Shown in pieces: positions 16,885-25,561 of a stretch of DNA of 64,000 bases (positions are counted from its first letter, which is position 1; the number at the start of each line of letters is the position of its first letter). The stretch covers positions 62,001 to 126,000 of the forward strand of contig JBIKJA010000008.1 of NCBI GenBank assembly GCA_044361315.1. Reading direction: 5' to 3'. The notes beneath the pieces were generated by a model, which was not told where the DNA came from, ran no database searches, and was given only the letters and a program-made list of their open reading frames with translations. Origin of the DNA: Crocinitomix sp044361315 (lineage in GTDB: Bacteria; Bacteroidota; Bacteroidia; Flavobacteriales_D; Crocinitomicaceae). The position numbers and the translations under genes were made by a program.

Positions 16885-17124
16885 TTATTTTTTTTGGTTT
16901 TCAGCCATGCGCTGATCACGAATGGCTTCGCTTTTCTCCAATTTTTTTCTCAAAAGTCGTCTCATTAAGGCCATTAGCGCAGTTAAAAGAGGTACTGCTA
17001 AATACATCCACCATTTATTCCAACCATCTTGAAAGATGAAAATAATGATTAAGAGCAATGTCACTATGGTCATTGCCCACCAAAATTTTTCTAAAACTGA
17101 GTGAATTTTTGCTAAACTTGTCAT
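16885..17124 (-). CDS. Small membrane protein after lptC
   Basis: A protein of 79 residues with two hydrophobic helices (about 16-34 and 38-55) and a basic C-terminal tail ('LRKKLEKSEAIRDQRMAENQ'). Its start codon overlaps the stop of lptC (ATGA), showing translational coupling. I do not recognise the family. It may assist envelope biogenesis, but only the operon position suggests this. Confidence 0.7.
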   Translation of the reverse strand: MTSLAKIHSVLEKFWWAMTIVTLLLIIIFIFQDGWNKWWMYLAVPLLTALMALMRRLLRKKLEKSEAIRDQRMAENQKK

Positions 17125-17690
17125 TGTAATGTATCGTTTATAATCGTTTCTATTGTCACTTTATGGGCACGGTAATCAGAGAAAGTTTCATCTGTATCAA
17201 CACCATATCCCCAGGTTTCCATATTTTCTCCTTTGATGTAAAAACTTTTATCTGTTTTTACTCTTTTTGCTTTTTGGTCCCAAAACAATTCTTCTGTTTT
17301 CAGGGTTTGTTTCTTGTCAAAGTTGGTAAAGATAACATTATTTCGAGCAACAATAAGATTTTCAATCTCACGAATTTCGGCGTAATCAGCCGTAAGTGTT
17401 GAAACGATGGAGTCCTTTTCTTTAAAAAAATTTACTTGAATTCCGTTTTTGAAGATCGTTTTATCTTCTGGGACATTAAATTTTTCCATGCGGGTTGCAA
17501 TAATTTCATACACAACTACTCCTGAATCCAAATAAAGGGTGTGCATGTCGTTCACAATTTCGCTTGGAGTTTCGTCCGTTGCGGTGACTGTTGTGATTGT
17601 TTCTAAATCGTTTTCACATGAAAAAAGCATTCCCGCTAAAAAAATAGCGGGAATGCAAGTAATTTTTAAATATGGTTTGAATTTTTCCAA
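17121..17690 (-). CDS. lptC: LptC-like LPS export protein (lipoprotein form)
   Basis: A protein of 189 residues with a lipobox (LFSC, Cys25) and then a single LptC/OstA-like beta domain: 'DSGVVVYEIIATRMEKF', 'ADYAEIREIENLIVARNNVI', 'LKTEELFWDQKAKRV' and 'GYGVDTDETFSDYRA'. LptC links the inner-membrane LptBFG transporter to LptA in carrying lipopolysaccharide across the periplasm. Bacteroidota versions are often lipoproteins. It stands between a TPR protein and a small membrane protein in one operon. Confidence 0.88.
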   Translation of the reverse strand: MEKFKPYLKITCIPAIFLAGMLFSCENDLETITTVTATDETPSEIVNDMHTLYLDSGVVVYEIIATRMEKFNVPEDKTIFKNGIQVNFFKEKDSIVSTLTADYAEIREIENLIVARNNVIFTNFDKKQTLKTEELFWDQKAKRVKTDKSFYIKGENMETWGYGVDTDETFSDYRAHKVTIETIINDTLQ

Positions 17691-17699
17691 TAGAAACCT

Positions 17700-19019
17700 C
17701 TATCTAACAGTTGTGCTTTCTCCCCAGCACGAACAATAATGTGACGTGCCCATCGATACTCCTTCGTTGAAAATATCGGTTGAAGTTGGTGCGCTGCTTA
17801 AAAACCGGTCGCTTCCAACATCTGTTTTGCCCGCTGCGATGGCTTTTCTTACATAATCATTTGCTAACCAATAGTTCGCTTTTCTTTCATACGTTGAAGC
17901 ACCACAACCATTTGCTGTTGCAGCAATTGCATTCGCACAAATCATATAAGCTTCGCCTTTATATTCACCGCTCCCAACTTTAAGAGCAGTATTAAACGCT
18001 GCTTTGTAAGAGCCAGCTTTGTATTGTTGCGATGCTAGTGCATAGAAATATTTGTCTTTGTTTGGACCGTTTCCTTCTAATTCAATTGCCCTATCTAAAT
18101 ATTTTAAAGCTTTGGTAGTGTTGTTATTTCCAACTGAATAATTGTATCCAAAAAAGTATGCATCAGCAGAAGGAGCTAATAAAATTAGGCTATCCACGTA
18201 TTTCCCATAAACTACAGTTGATTGACATTCTTTCAAGTCCATTAAAGCCAAGTAAGCTTTAATTTGTTTCATTTTTGTGGCACTGTCAGCAGGAAGAGAA
18301 TTTAATTTTTTATCAAATACAGTCTCTAAAACAGTACAATCATTTGCAACTTTTAGGAAGTTTTTATCGAGAAATGTTTGTGCACCATCAATTCGTTTAA
18401 CTTCATTTTCGTCGTTTGCTGCTTTCGCTTTTTCAAGTGCTAAGCCAAGATAACCGGTTAAAACGATATACTCTTCGACAATAAACCCTCTTATTTCCTC
18501 TTGTTTATCATTAGGAGCCAAGTTGAATTTATTCATGATTAAGTGCTGAAAATACAACTTAATTGCATTAGCTTTCCCATTTTCTTTAGAAACATGGATG
18601 CATTTTTCAAATAACCTATCTATTTTTTCATAATCTGTTGATTTATCATTTATCAATTTGACTACATAATCAGACGTCCAAGCTGGATCGTCTACTAAAA
18701 GCATTCGCTTTTCATAGATCATGATTAATGTATCGTTCAATTCTTTTGAACGAGCAACGTTTGCGCTATCGGCTAATAACTTTGTATAAATAACGCGACC
18801 GTTAACGTAAAATTTTCCGTCCATTAATGAGTCATCACAAGCCAAAATTGCTTTGGTCCAAAAGTAAGCTGCGTCTGCGTATTGATTTTGTTTAAGATAA
18901 GTAAAGTACAAACTTTTATATTTTGCACAATCACTTATTGCTGTACTATCTTGCGCTTTTAGAGTAGTCCCTAAAAATAAGGTTAAGATAAAAGCACCAA
19001 TTATTCCTTTGAGTTTCAT
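17700..19019 (-). CDS. Secreted tetratricopeptide-repeat protein
   Basis: A protein of 439 residues with a signal peptide (about 1-22, ending LKAQ). The rest is helical and contains TPR-like units, clearest at 'ADAAYFWTKAILACDDS', 'ADAYFFGYNYSVGNNNTTKA', 'LKYLDRAIELEG' and 'YFYALASQQYKAGSYKAAFN'. TPR proteins act as assembly scaffolds; this one would sit in the periplasm or outer membrane. It lies between the barrel gene and lptC with gaps of 9 and 23 bases, so it is in the coaX-lptC operon. Confidence 0.82.
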   Translation of the reverse strand: MKLKGIIGAFILTLFLGTTLKAQDSTAISDCAKYKSLYFTYLKQNQYADAAYFWTKAILACDDSLMDGKFYVNGRVIYTKLLADSANVARSKELNDTLIMIYEKRMLLVDDPAWTSDYVVKLINDKSTDYEKIDRLFEKCIHVSKENGKANAIKLYFQHLIMNKFNLAPNDKQEEIRGFIVEEYIVLTGYLGLALEKAKAANDENEVKRIDGAQTFLDKNFLKVANDCTVLETVFDKKLNSLPADSATKMKQIKAYLALMDLKECQSTVVYGKYVDSLILLAPSADAYFFGYNYSVGNNNTTKALKYLDRAIELEGNGPNKDKYFYALASQQYKAGSYKAAFNTALKVGSGEYKGEAYMICANAIAATANGCGASTYERKANYWLANDYVRKAIAAGKTDVGSDRFLSSAPTSTDIFNEGVSMGTSHYCSCWGESTTVR

Positions 19020-19042
19020 TTGTAATTATTCTTTATTAGTTT

Positions 19043-20503
19043 TTAATTGTATTTACGTTTTATAAACCATTTATTCGAAGCTTGAGGCGTTAAAGAAAAG
19101 CCAACAAAGAATCCTAAATATTGTTCTTTAATTAATCCATTATCTGTTGTTCCTAAACTTCCTAAGTTGGCACCAAAATTTAAATTTGTATTTGATTTAC
19201 CTGTGTTTATTGGTACCCCTATTCCAAAACTCATGCCATAATTGTCAATAGGGGTAATTATACCGAGGTTATTTTTAACCTGTAATTCGGTTTTTGCATA
19301 GCTAAATCCAATGCGATACGTTAATTTTGATAGAATTGGAGTAGTTGGAAGAAAGCCACCTGTGATTGGTATCCATTGAAAACCAAGCCCTAAGCTAGTT
19401 CGATCTTTTAATCCGCCTGAAGTTTCTTCACTAGAAAAAGTGGTGCTAAATTTCGACCATTTTTCCATTCGTCCATCTAATCCAATTAATAATACACCAG
19501 CCGATTTGTAAGGTCTAAAACGATATTCAAATCCAACTCCGAAAGATTCTGGTTTGTAAAAACTTCCTTCGTTATTTTGGACTAATTCAATCGTGTCTAA
19601 AACTGCCACACTTTGACCTTGGTAAAAACTTCCTATATAAGAGAATGAATAAATATCTTGAAACGACCGAACATTGGCGCCTGGCGAATAGGTAGCTCCA
19701 ATAGAAACCATACGCATTAATACATTTGAATTAAATCCAAACTGATAATTTACACCAATTTCAGCCGAAAGTCCGGAAACTCTTAAACCATCTATCACTC
19801 TTGAATTAAAAATAGAAGCTGTAGATGGAATGTATTCAGCAGAGCGAATTTGTTCAGATGATCCGAATAAATAATTTCCATTAATTCCTAATGAGAATTG
19901 TTTGGTTTTGACTCCAATAACAGGAAGTTCGTCTTTTTTTCGTTGAGTGGTGTCTTTTGATTCAACACGAATAGAAATGGTGTCCGCTTTCATTGAATTT
20001 AAAGGTCGATATCCGATCCCAAAATTTGCAATTCTAATTCCGCCTGATCCTTCGTTTACATAAAGCTGAGTGGTGTCTTCGCCTGAAACTGTATATTTTG
20101 TAATTCGGTACCCCGTAAATGAATAAGGTTTGAACCCAAACGCCATTCCCCAATTTTTTTTCAGTGGAATTCCCAATTGGATTTGATTAATTCCAAAATG
20201 GCGTTGATTGGTTTGAGCTGATGCGGTTGAAAAATTAGACACCCTTCCGTTTAAACCGATTTGAAGAATGGGTAAATAAGGAGCTAAATACGAATAAGAT
20301 GCAGGGTTTCCTGTATTGACGATGGTAGAATCAGTGTTTGCAAGGTAGACGTTCCCCATGGCAGCATAACGTGCGTATATATCAGAACCCAACTCACCTA
20401 AACCAAATGAACTATAAGGCGATTGTGTTCCTTTTTGGGCGATTGTAGCGCTCACACCACATATCGCAAACACGAAAAAAACTACACTTTTAATTTTTAA
20501 CAT
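19043..20503 (-). CDS. Outer-membrane beta-barrel protein, operon partner of coaX
   Basis: A protein of 486 residues with a signal peptide (about 1-22) and the opening 'GTQSPYSSFGLGELGSDIYA', which is common in Bacteroidota barrel proteins of the FadL/PorV-like type. Strand patterns run throughout ('MAFGFKPYSFTGYRITKYTV', 'LGINGNYLFGSS', 'ITGGFLPTTPILSKLTYRIG'). Its substrate is unknown. It overlaps coaX by 14 bases, an arrangement I recall from other flavobacterial genomes together with downstream TPR and lptC genes. Confidence 0.8.
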   Translation of the reverse strand: MLKIKSVVFFVFAICGVSATIAQKGTQSPYSSFGLGELGSDIYARYAAMGNVYLANTDSTIVNTGNPASYSYLAPYLPILQIGLNGRVSNFSTASAQTNQRHFGINQIQLGIPLKKNWGMAFGFKPYSFTGYRITKYTVSGEDTTQLYVNEGSGGIRIANFGIGYRPLNSMKADTISIRVESKDTTQRKKDELPVIGVKTKQFSLGINGNYLFGSSEQIRSAEYIPSTASIFNSRVIDGLRVSGLSAEIGVNYQFGFNSNVLMRMVSIGATYSPGANVRSFQDIYSFSYIGSFYQGQSVAVLDTIELVQNNEGSFYKPESFGVGFEYRFRPYKSAGVLLIGLDGRMEKWSKFSTTFSSEETSGGLKDRTSLGLGFQWIPITGGFLPTTPILSKLTYRIGFSYAKTELQVKNNLGIITPIDNYGMSFGIGVPINTGKSNTNLNFGANLGSLGTTDNGLIKEQYLGFFVGFSLTPQASNKWFIKRKYN

Positions 20504-21209
20504 TATACTTTAAAATTTCGTTTAAACCGTAAATGGTTAAATCACAATCTGCAAAGATCGTATTTTTAAATTCTTTTTCAAAGTAATTTGAATCTCCTCC
20601 AGTCATAAAAATTGTTAATTGCCCAAAATCATTGGTATAACGTTGAATAAATCCATTTATTTCATGGTGAATCGCTTGTTGTACTCCATTTAGAATACTA
20701 GATGCAGTAGTAGTGCCAAATCCATACGCAAAATTTTGAGGTTCAATTTGAGGCAAATGAGCGGTCATTTCATGTAAGGCTTGATATCGCATTCGTATGC
20801 CAGGACTAATGTTTCCCCCTAAATATTCTCCTTTTGAGGTCACCAGGTCATATTTAATGCACGTACCTATATCAATACAAAGGGAATTTAAATTTGGATT
20901 TTTAGCCCAAATTGCCACCGCATTTGCCAAACGATCTTTTCCTAAGGTTTGAGGTGTCTCGTATTTGTTGATTAATAGATTTGGTGTTTCATTGGTCAGG
21001 ATGATTTTAAACACGACTGGTGTCTTCAAAATGGTGTCCGTAACGTTAGAAATGATAATTTTTTTGATTAATTTTTCTTGCGATTGAATCCAATTCTCAA
21101 TTTCTACCGCATTTTCTTGATCAAAACTTATTTTTTTTACGAGCAGGTCATTTTCATCGAAAATCGCCATTTTTGTTGCTGTATTCCCCTGATCAATGAT
21201 TAGATTCAT
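20490..21209 (-). CDS. coaX: Type III pantothenate kinase
   Basis: A protein of 239 residues. The ASKHA phosphate-binding loop 'IDQGNTATKMAIFD' opens the protein. 'LGKDRLANAVAIW' and 'CIDIGTCIKYDLV' hold the catalytic aspartates, and 'YLGGNISPGIRMRYQALHEM' is the pantothenate-binding segment. It phosphorylates pantothenate, the first step of coenzyme A synthesis. It is the first gene of a five-gene minus-strand operon reaching lptC and the small membrane protein. Confidence 0.95.
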   Translation of the reverse strand: MNLIIDQGNTATKMAIFDENDLLVKKISFDQENAVEIENWIQSQEKLIKKIIISNVTDTILKTPVVFKIILTNETPNLLINKYETPQTLGKDRLANAVAIWAKNPNLNSLCIDIGTCIKYDLVTSKGEYLGGNISPGIRMRYQALHEMTAHLPQIEPQNFAYGFGTTTASSILNGVQQAIHHEINGFIQRYTNDFGQLTIFMTGGDSNYFEKEFKNTIFADCDLTIYGLNEILKYNVKN

Positions 21210-21274
21210 GCGGTAAAATTCGGAACAATTTCTAACACGACCGCAAAAAACAGAAAAAATTAATGTTAAATCTA

Positions 21275-21303
21275 TTGTACATTAAAATTCCTTGCTATCT
21301 TTG
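21275..21303 (+). promoter_or_regulatory. Promoter of tRNA-Phe
   Basis: TTG at 21275-21277 and TATCTTTG at 21296-21303 are separated by 18 bases, close to the Bacteroidota consensus. The tRNA begins 18 bases further on, the same layout as at tRNA-Gln. Confidence 0.68.
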
Positions 21304-21320
21304 CACCCACATAATTGGAA

Positions 21321-21393
21321 GGTGATATAGCTCAGTTGGTAGAGCAATGGACTGAAAATCCATGTGTCGGGGGTTCAAATCCCTCTATCACCA
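21321..21393 (+). tRNA. tRNA-Phe (anticodon GAA)
   Basis: Acceptor arms GGTGATA (21321-21327) and TATCACC (21386-21392) pair. The anticodon stem ATGGA/TCCAT frames the loop CTGAAAA, with anticodon GAA at 21354-21356. A GGTTCAAAT T loop is present. The discriminator is A at 21393 and CCA is not encoded. Confidence 0.97.
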
Positions 21394-21397
21394 CAAA

Positions 21398-21431
21398 AAG
21401 AAAACCAAGTACGACAGTACTTGGTTTTTTT
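21398..21431. terminator. Bidirectional intrinsic terminator between tRNA-Phe and xseAB
   Basis: An 11-base stem (aaaccaagtac / gtacttggttt) with a four-base loop is followed by seven T on plus, and by TTTTCTTTTT on minus. It can end both the tRNA-Phe transcript and the converging xseAB transcript. Confidence 0.88.
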
Positions 21432-21514
21432 GTTGGGCTCAACTGAAGCTCGCTTCGGTTTGGGAATATCATGAATCAAGCGCAAAAATTTGAGAAATCA
21501 ACTAAACTAATTAT

Positions 21515-21742
21515 CTAAAAAGGTTCATTTTCGTCTGAAGCCTCGGGGCGAATAATTTTATTAATTTCTTCTTCGGTGTCGTTGAGCTTTTTACGACAGA
21601 AATCGACCAATAATTTAGCTTTTTTAACTTGGTTTGCCAATTCATCAATGTTGATTTCTTTTCGCTCTAATAGGCGAACAATGCTTTGAAGTTCTTCCAA
21701 AGCTTCGTCATATTTTAAGGTTGGATCTAATGTTGGTTCCAT
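21515..21742 (-). CDS. xseB: Exodeoxyribonuclease VII small subunit
   Basis: A protein of 75 residues matching XseB: 'LKYDEALEELQSIVRLLERK', 'EINIDELANQVKKAKLLVDF' and 'CRKKLNDTEEEINKI'. It forms helical hairpins that bind the large subunit. Exonuclease VII degrades single-stranded DNA in both directions. It starts three bases after the xseA stop. Confidence 0.94.
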   Translation of the reverse strand: MEPTLDPTLKYDEALEELQSIVRLLERKEINIDELANQVKKAKLLVDFCRKKLNDTEEEINKIIRPEASDENEPF

Positions 21743-21745
21743 ATA

Positions 21746-23125
21746 CTAGTTTTTTTTGGTGTCTGTAATCTTGCTGGTGATTAAGGTTTTGTAAGAAAGT
21801 GTTTTCATAATTCCACCGTTTAATTCACCTGTGTATTTATCGATGTCAATATTCTCGATGGTGGAAATGGTATAACCTTTCTTTAAAAGTTGTTCTGGAT
21901 TTAATAAATCCAATAGTTCGTTGAGGTTAGCTAGGTGAATTTTTGATTTATCCACCAAGTTTTCTCCCATCAACATAATTTTTTCTAGTTGTGAATCGAG
22001 TTCGGTACTTTTTTTGAGGTCAATTAGGTTAAGTGCATAATTTTTAATGCGACTGAGGTTTAGTTCGAGTTTCGATTTTTCGGTTTCGATTAATTCGGAC
22101 GAAGAAAGTTCTAACCCATGCACTAAATCTTTGATGAGGTTATTTTCAGTTTGTAGGGTATTTGTTGTGGCATAGATTAAATTTTTACTCAAGTGATAGA
22201 ACTCATCCTTTCTACCCGCCACAATTTCCATAATTCGAGTGATGATGGCATCAAAAGCCGTGTTCATTTCACTTGCAAAAATGCCAATTCGTTCGTATAA
22301 AAATTTTGCAACGGCAGTTGGGGTGATTTCGTTATGATGTGCCACTAGATCTGCCACCACTTCGTCACTTTCGTGACCAATTCCTGTAATTACGGGAAGT
22401 TTACTTAAGGCGATTGTCTTTGCAATTTCATAATCATTAAACACATTTAAATCCATTTTACTTCCACCACCTCTGACCACAATAATAAGGTCAACTGAAT
22501 ATTCATTGGCTTTGTTAATAGCAGCAACAATTTCCTTCACCGCATAATCTCCTTGTACCGAAGCAGAAAATTCTTTTACTTTAAAATTGGTATAAATTTT
22601 ATTGTTGAGCAATTCTGTAAAAAAATCACGATAACCCGAAGTGTTTGGCGATCCCACCAAGGCAATTTTTTTGACGATGGCAGGAAGATAAATGGCTTTT
22701 TGTCGATTAAATAGACCTTCGGATTTAAGTCGGAGAATCGTTTCCTTTTTTAATTTTTCAATTTCACCGTAGGTGATCGAAGGGTCCACATCCAAAATAT
22801 TGAGCTTTAAGCCATAAATTGGATGAAACTCGATGCGAATATTTATGAGAATTTTATTTCCGTGCTTAAAAATGGAAGGCAGTTCACCATTTAATTGCGT
22901 ATTGACACGATTGAAGGTGTTAAACCACATATTCGCTGCAATTTCAGCGACTCGTTTACCCTCTTTTGAATCGGCTAAATCTAAATAATAGTGCCCGTTT
23001 TTTTCTTGAACTTTGGTGATTTCTGCCAAGACCCAAAAATTTTTCAAGGCAAAATTATCCCTGACAAATCGCTCAAGTGATTGATTTAAGGCGCTGAGTG
23101 TGTATATGTTTCTGGTTTCTTCCAA
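21746..23125 (-). CDS. xseA: Exodeoxyribonuclease VII large subunit
   Basis: A protein of 459 residues. An N-terminal OB fold ('YTLSALNQSLERFVRDNF', 'FWVLAEITKVQEKNGHYYLD') precedes the catalytic domain with 'IALVGSPNTSGYRDFFTEL', 'LIIVVRGGGSKMDLNVFNDY' and 'ITGIGHESDEVVADLVAHH', then a coiled-coil region and the closing 'LLKKGYTIS' segment. Length and motif order are normal. It acts in DNA repair together with XseB. Confidence 0.96.
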   Translation of the reverse strand: MEETRNIYTLSALNQSLERFVRDNFALKNFWVLAEITKVQEKNGHYYLDLADSKEGKRVAEIAANMWFNTFNRVNTQLNGELPSIFKHGNKILINIRIEFHPIYGLKLNILDVDPSITYGEIEKLKKETILRLKSEGLFNRQKAIYLPAIVKKIALVGSPNTSGYRDFFTELLNNKIYTNFKVKEFSASVQGDYAVKEIVAAINKANEYSVDLIIVVRGGGSKMDLNVFNDYEIAKTIALSKLPVITGIGHESDEVVADLVAHHNEITPTAVAKFLYERIGIFASEMNTAFDAIITRIMEIVAGRKDEFYHLSKNLIYATTNTLQTENNLIKDLVHGLELSSSELIETEKSKLELNLSRIKNYALNLIDLKKSTELDSQLEKIMLMGENLVDKSKIHLANLNELLDLLNPEQLLKKGYTISTIENIDIDKYTGELNGGIMKTLSYKTLITSKITDTKKN

Positions 23126-23247
23126 GTGGTAAGTGCTTCTGTAAAGATAAGTAATCCATTATCGACTTATTAAATATGGGCCAATTTTTTTGAAGAAGCT
23201 TTAAAATCAGAAATGGAGGCGAAACAATAAATTAATCTTGAATCAGC

Positions 23248-24216
23248 TTAATAGCCAATTTTAGTGCGTACGCGCGACATTACCTCATCTGAAATTTGAC
23301 GTGCTTTAATAGCTCCTTTTTCAAGAATTTCATCAATTTCATTTGTATTTTGCATGAAGTAATCAAAACGAGTTCGTTCAGAGGAAAAACGTGTTAAAAT
23401 TAATTCGAGGATGGCATTTTTGGTGTGTCCATAACCCCAACCACCATTGGCATAATTTGCCCGCATGGTTTCGATTTCAGTTTCATTCCCGAGTAGAGCG
23501 TAGATTTTGAATGCGTTGCAGGTTGTTGTGTCCTTTGGTTCTTCAAGTGGCGTACTGTCGGTAACGATGTTATAAATTTGTTTTTTTAATTCTTTTTCAG
23601 GAAGGAAAATATTAATGGTATTGCCTTTTGATTTTGACATTTTTGCGCCATCGGTGCCAGGAACCAATTTGGTAGATTCATTTATTTTAGCTTCTGGAAT
23701 GACAAAAGTGTCTCCCATCAAGTTGTTAAATCGACCTGCAACATCGCGGGTAAATTCAAGATGTTGAAGTTGATCATTTCCAACAGGAACAAATTCAGAA
23801 TCATACATTAAAATATCTGCCGCCATTAGCATTGGATACGTAAATAGGCCGCCATTGACATCTTCCAAACGATCGGCCTTATCCTTGAACGAATGTGCTA
23901 ACGTTAAACGTTGGTAGGGAAAAAAGCAAGATAAATACCAAGCTAATTCGGTGGTGCGAGGCACATCACTTTGACGGTAAAATATGGTTTTATCCGTATC
24001 AAGGCCAAAAGCCAACCACGTAGCAGCTGTTCCGTGCGCGTTGTCACGCATGGTTTTTCCATCTTTTATTTGGGTAAGCGAATGCAAATCTGCAATAAAA
24101 AGAAACGACTCATTGTTTGTTTGAGTTGCCATTTCGATGGCGGGTTTGATTGCACCTAAAATATTTCCTAAATGTGGAATTCCAGTACTTTGTATGCCGG
24201 TTAAAATTCTAGCCAT
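23248..24216 (-). CDS. trpS: Tryptophan--tRNA ligase
   Basis: A protein of 322 residues from the ATG at 24216; an upstream ATG would add 24 residues with no family counterpart. Class I synthetase motifs are present: the HIGH-like 'GIPHLGN' at 12-18 and KMSKS at 192-196, with 'GNDQLQHLEFTRDVAGRFN' between them. It charges tRNA-Trp. It is followed by a 122-base gap to xseA and is divergent from plsC. Confidence 0.96.
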   Translation of the reverse strand: MARILTGIQSTGIPHLGNILGAIKPAIEMATQTNNESFLFIADLHSLTQIKDGKTMRDNAHGTAATWLAFGLDTDKTIFYRQSDVPRTTELAWYLSCFFPYQRLTLAHSFKDKADRLEDVNGGLFTYPMLMAADILMYDSEFVPVGNDQLQHLEFTRDVAGRFNNLMGDTFVIPEAKINESTKLVPGTDGAKMSKSKGNTINIFLPEKELKKQIYNIVTDSTPLEEPKDTTTCNAFKIYALLGNETEIETMRANYANGGWGYGHTKNAILELILTRFSSERTRFDYFMQNTNEIDEILEKGAIKARQISDEVMSRVRTKIGY

Positions 24217-24361
24217 TGTCAAATAATTAGCAAATGATATAGTGTATTTATTTAAAGCCTCAAAAGTAGCAATTAAGGCGCAATTCACTCACAATCCTAT
24301 CACAAAATTTATATTCGGATTGATTCTCAGCTAAGACAGCAAAATAAACTTTGAAATTTTG

Positions 24362-24369
24362 TACTTTTG
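24362..24369 (+). promoter_or_regulatory. -7 element of plsC
   Basis: TACTTTTG matches TAnnTTTG and lies six bases before the ATG at 24376. No -33 box is found at the usual spacing. The transcript would have almost no leader. Confidence 0.5.
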
Positions 24370-24375
24370 CACCGA

Positions 24376-25146
24376 ATGAGAACTGCGCTATTACCGTTAA
24401 TTATTATTTACCGCATTTATTTCGCGGTGATTTTTTTTCTCGTTCTCTTAATCCTTTACCCTGTTTTTTGGACACTGTTGTTAAAACGTTCCAATTTTAA
24501 TAGGGTTTTTAAGTTAAAAGTGATTACGGCGCGGATAATCTTGTTTTTAGATTTTATTGGCATGAATCGATCGGGCGAATTGCCGCAAGTCGGTCAAGGG
24601 CCTTTTGTGATTTGCACCAATCATTCGTCGTATTTGGATATTATTTTAATGTATCGGATTTTACCAAAACAGCGATTTTTATTCATTGGCAAATCGGAAT
24701 TATTAAAATGGCCGATTATGAATATCTTTTTTAAAAAAATTGACATTGCAGTCGATCGGAATAAACGAAATTCAGCAATGCGTTCGATTGTGCGGGCGCA
24801 AGAGGAATTAGCAAATGGTTGGTCGATTGCTATTTTTCCAGAAGGGGGTATCCATCCAACAACGCCTTTGTTGGGAACATTTAAGAACGGCGCTTTTAAA
24901 TTAGCGATTGATGCACAAGTACCAATATTGCCCATCACTATTTTGGACAATTGGAAAATATTTAGTGCCGAACCTCTTTTTACGGGTGGCGCGCAACCAG
25001 GGATTTCGAGGGTAATTGTTCATTCACCAATATCAACCATTGGTTTAGATAAAAATGATTTAATATCTTTAAGGCAAAAAACATTTGACACGATTAATGC
25101 GCCTTTACTGAAGGCACATGAAAAAACGAAGAAACATGGAAATTAA
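24376..25146 (+). CDS. plsC: 1-acyl-sn-glycerol-3-phosphate acyltransferase
   Basis: A protein of 256 residues from the ATG at 24376. A hydrophobic N-terminal helix (about 5-37) is followed by the acyltransferase motifs NHSSYLD (82-88), with catalytic His and Asp, and FPEGG (154-158). It transfers an acyl chain to lysophosphatidic acid to make phosphatidic acid in membrane lipid synthesis. Its 3' end overlaps the gatC start by 11 bases. Confidence 0.92.
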   Translation: MRTALLPLIIIYRIYFAVIFFLVLLILYPVFWTLLLKRSNFNRVFKLKVITARIILFLDFIGMNRSGELPQVGQGPFVICTNHSSYLDIILMYRILPKQRFLFIGKSELLKWPIMNIFFKKIDIAVDRNKRNSAMRSIVRAQEELANGWSIAIFPEGGIHPTTPLLGTFKNGAFKLAIDAQVPILPITILDNWKIFSAEPLFTGGAQPGISRVIVHSPISTIGLDKNDLISLRQKTFDTINAPLLKAHEKTKKHGN

Positions 25147-25426
25147 CGACGCAATCATTGATCACATCGCACATTTGGCTCGTTTGGAGTTTAATGGGGT
25201 TGAGAAGGAAAATATTAAGAAGGATTTGACCAACATCATTGGTTTTATCGATCAATTAAATGAGGTGAATGTGCATGGGGTAGAACCGCTGATTTATATG
25301 ACGGATTCGATAAATGTGTTAAGGGCTGACGAATACAAACCTGAAATTACGCAAGCGGAAGCCCTGAAAAATGCGCCTTTACACGATTCGGATTATTTCA
25401 AAATTGCGAAGGTTTTAAAAAGTTAA
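25136..25426 (+). CDS. gatC: Asp-tRNA(Asn)/Glu-tRNA(Gln) amidotransferase subunit GatC
   Basis: A protein of 96 residues from the ATG at 25136: 'IDHIAHLARLEFNGVEKE', 'IIGFIDQLNEVNVHGVEPL' and 'LRADEYKPEITQAEALKNAP' are typical of GatC. The subunit stabilises the GatA-GatB complex that converts mischarged Glu-tRNA(Gln) or Asp-tRNA(Asn). gatA and gatB are not in the window. The presence of a tRNA-Gln gene fits either role. Confidence 0.93.
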   Translation: MEINDAIIDHIAHLARLEFNGVEKENIKKDLTNIIGFIDQLNEVNVHGVEPLIYMTDSINVLRADEYKPEITQAEALKNAPLHDSDYFKIAKVLKS

Positions 25427-25561
25427 TTTTTCAAATTAATTGTGTCGAATAATTGATTGGCGGGAGCGAATTAATTGAATTGAGATTCAAACAAAAGATA
25501 TAACATTCTTTAACAAATTAATTGTGTAGGAATTTTTTTAAATTCCTTATTTTTGTTAGCT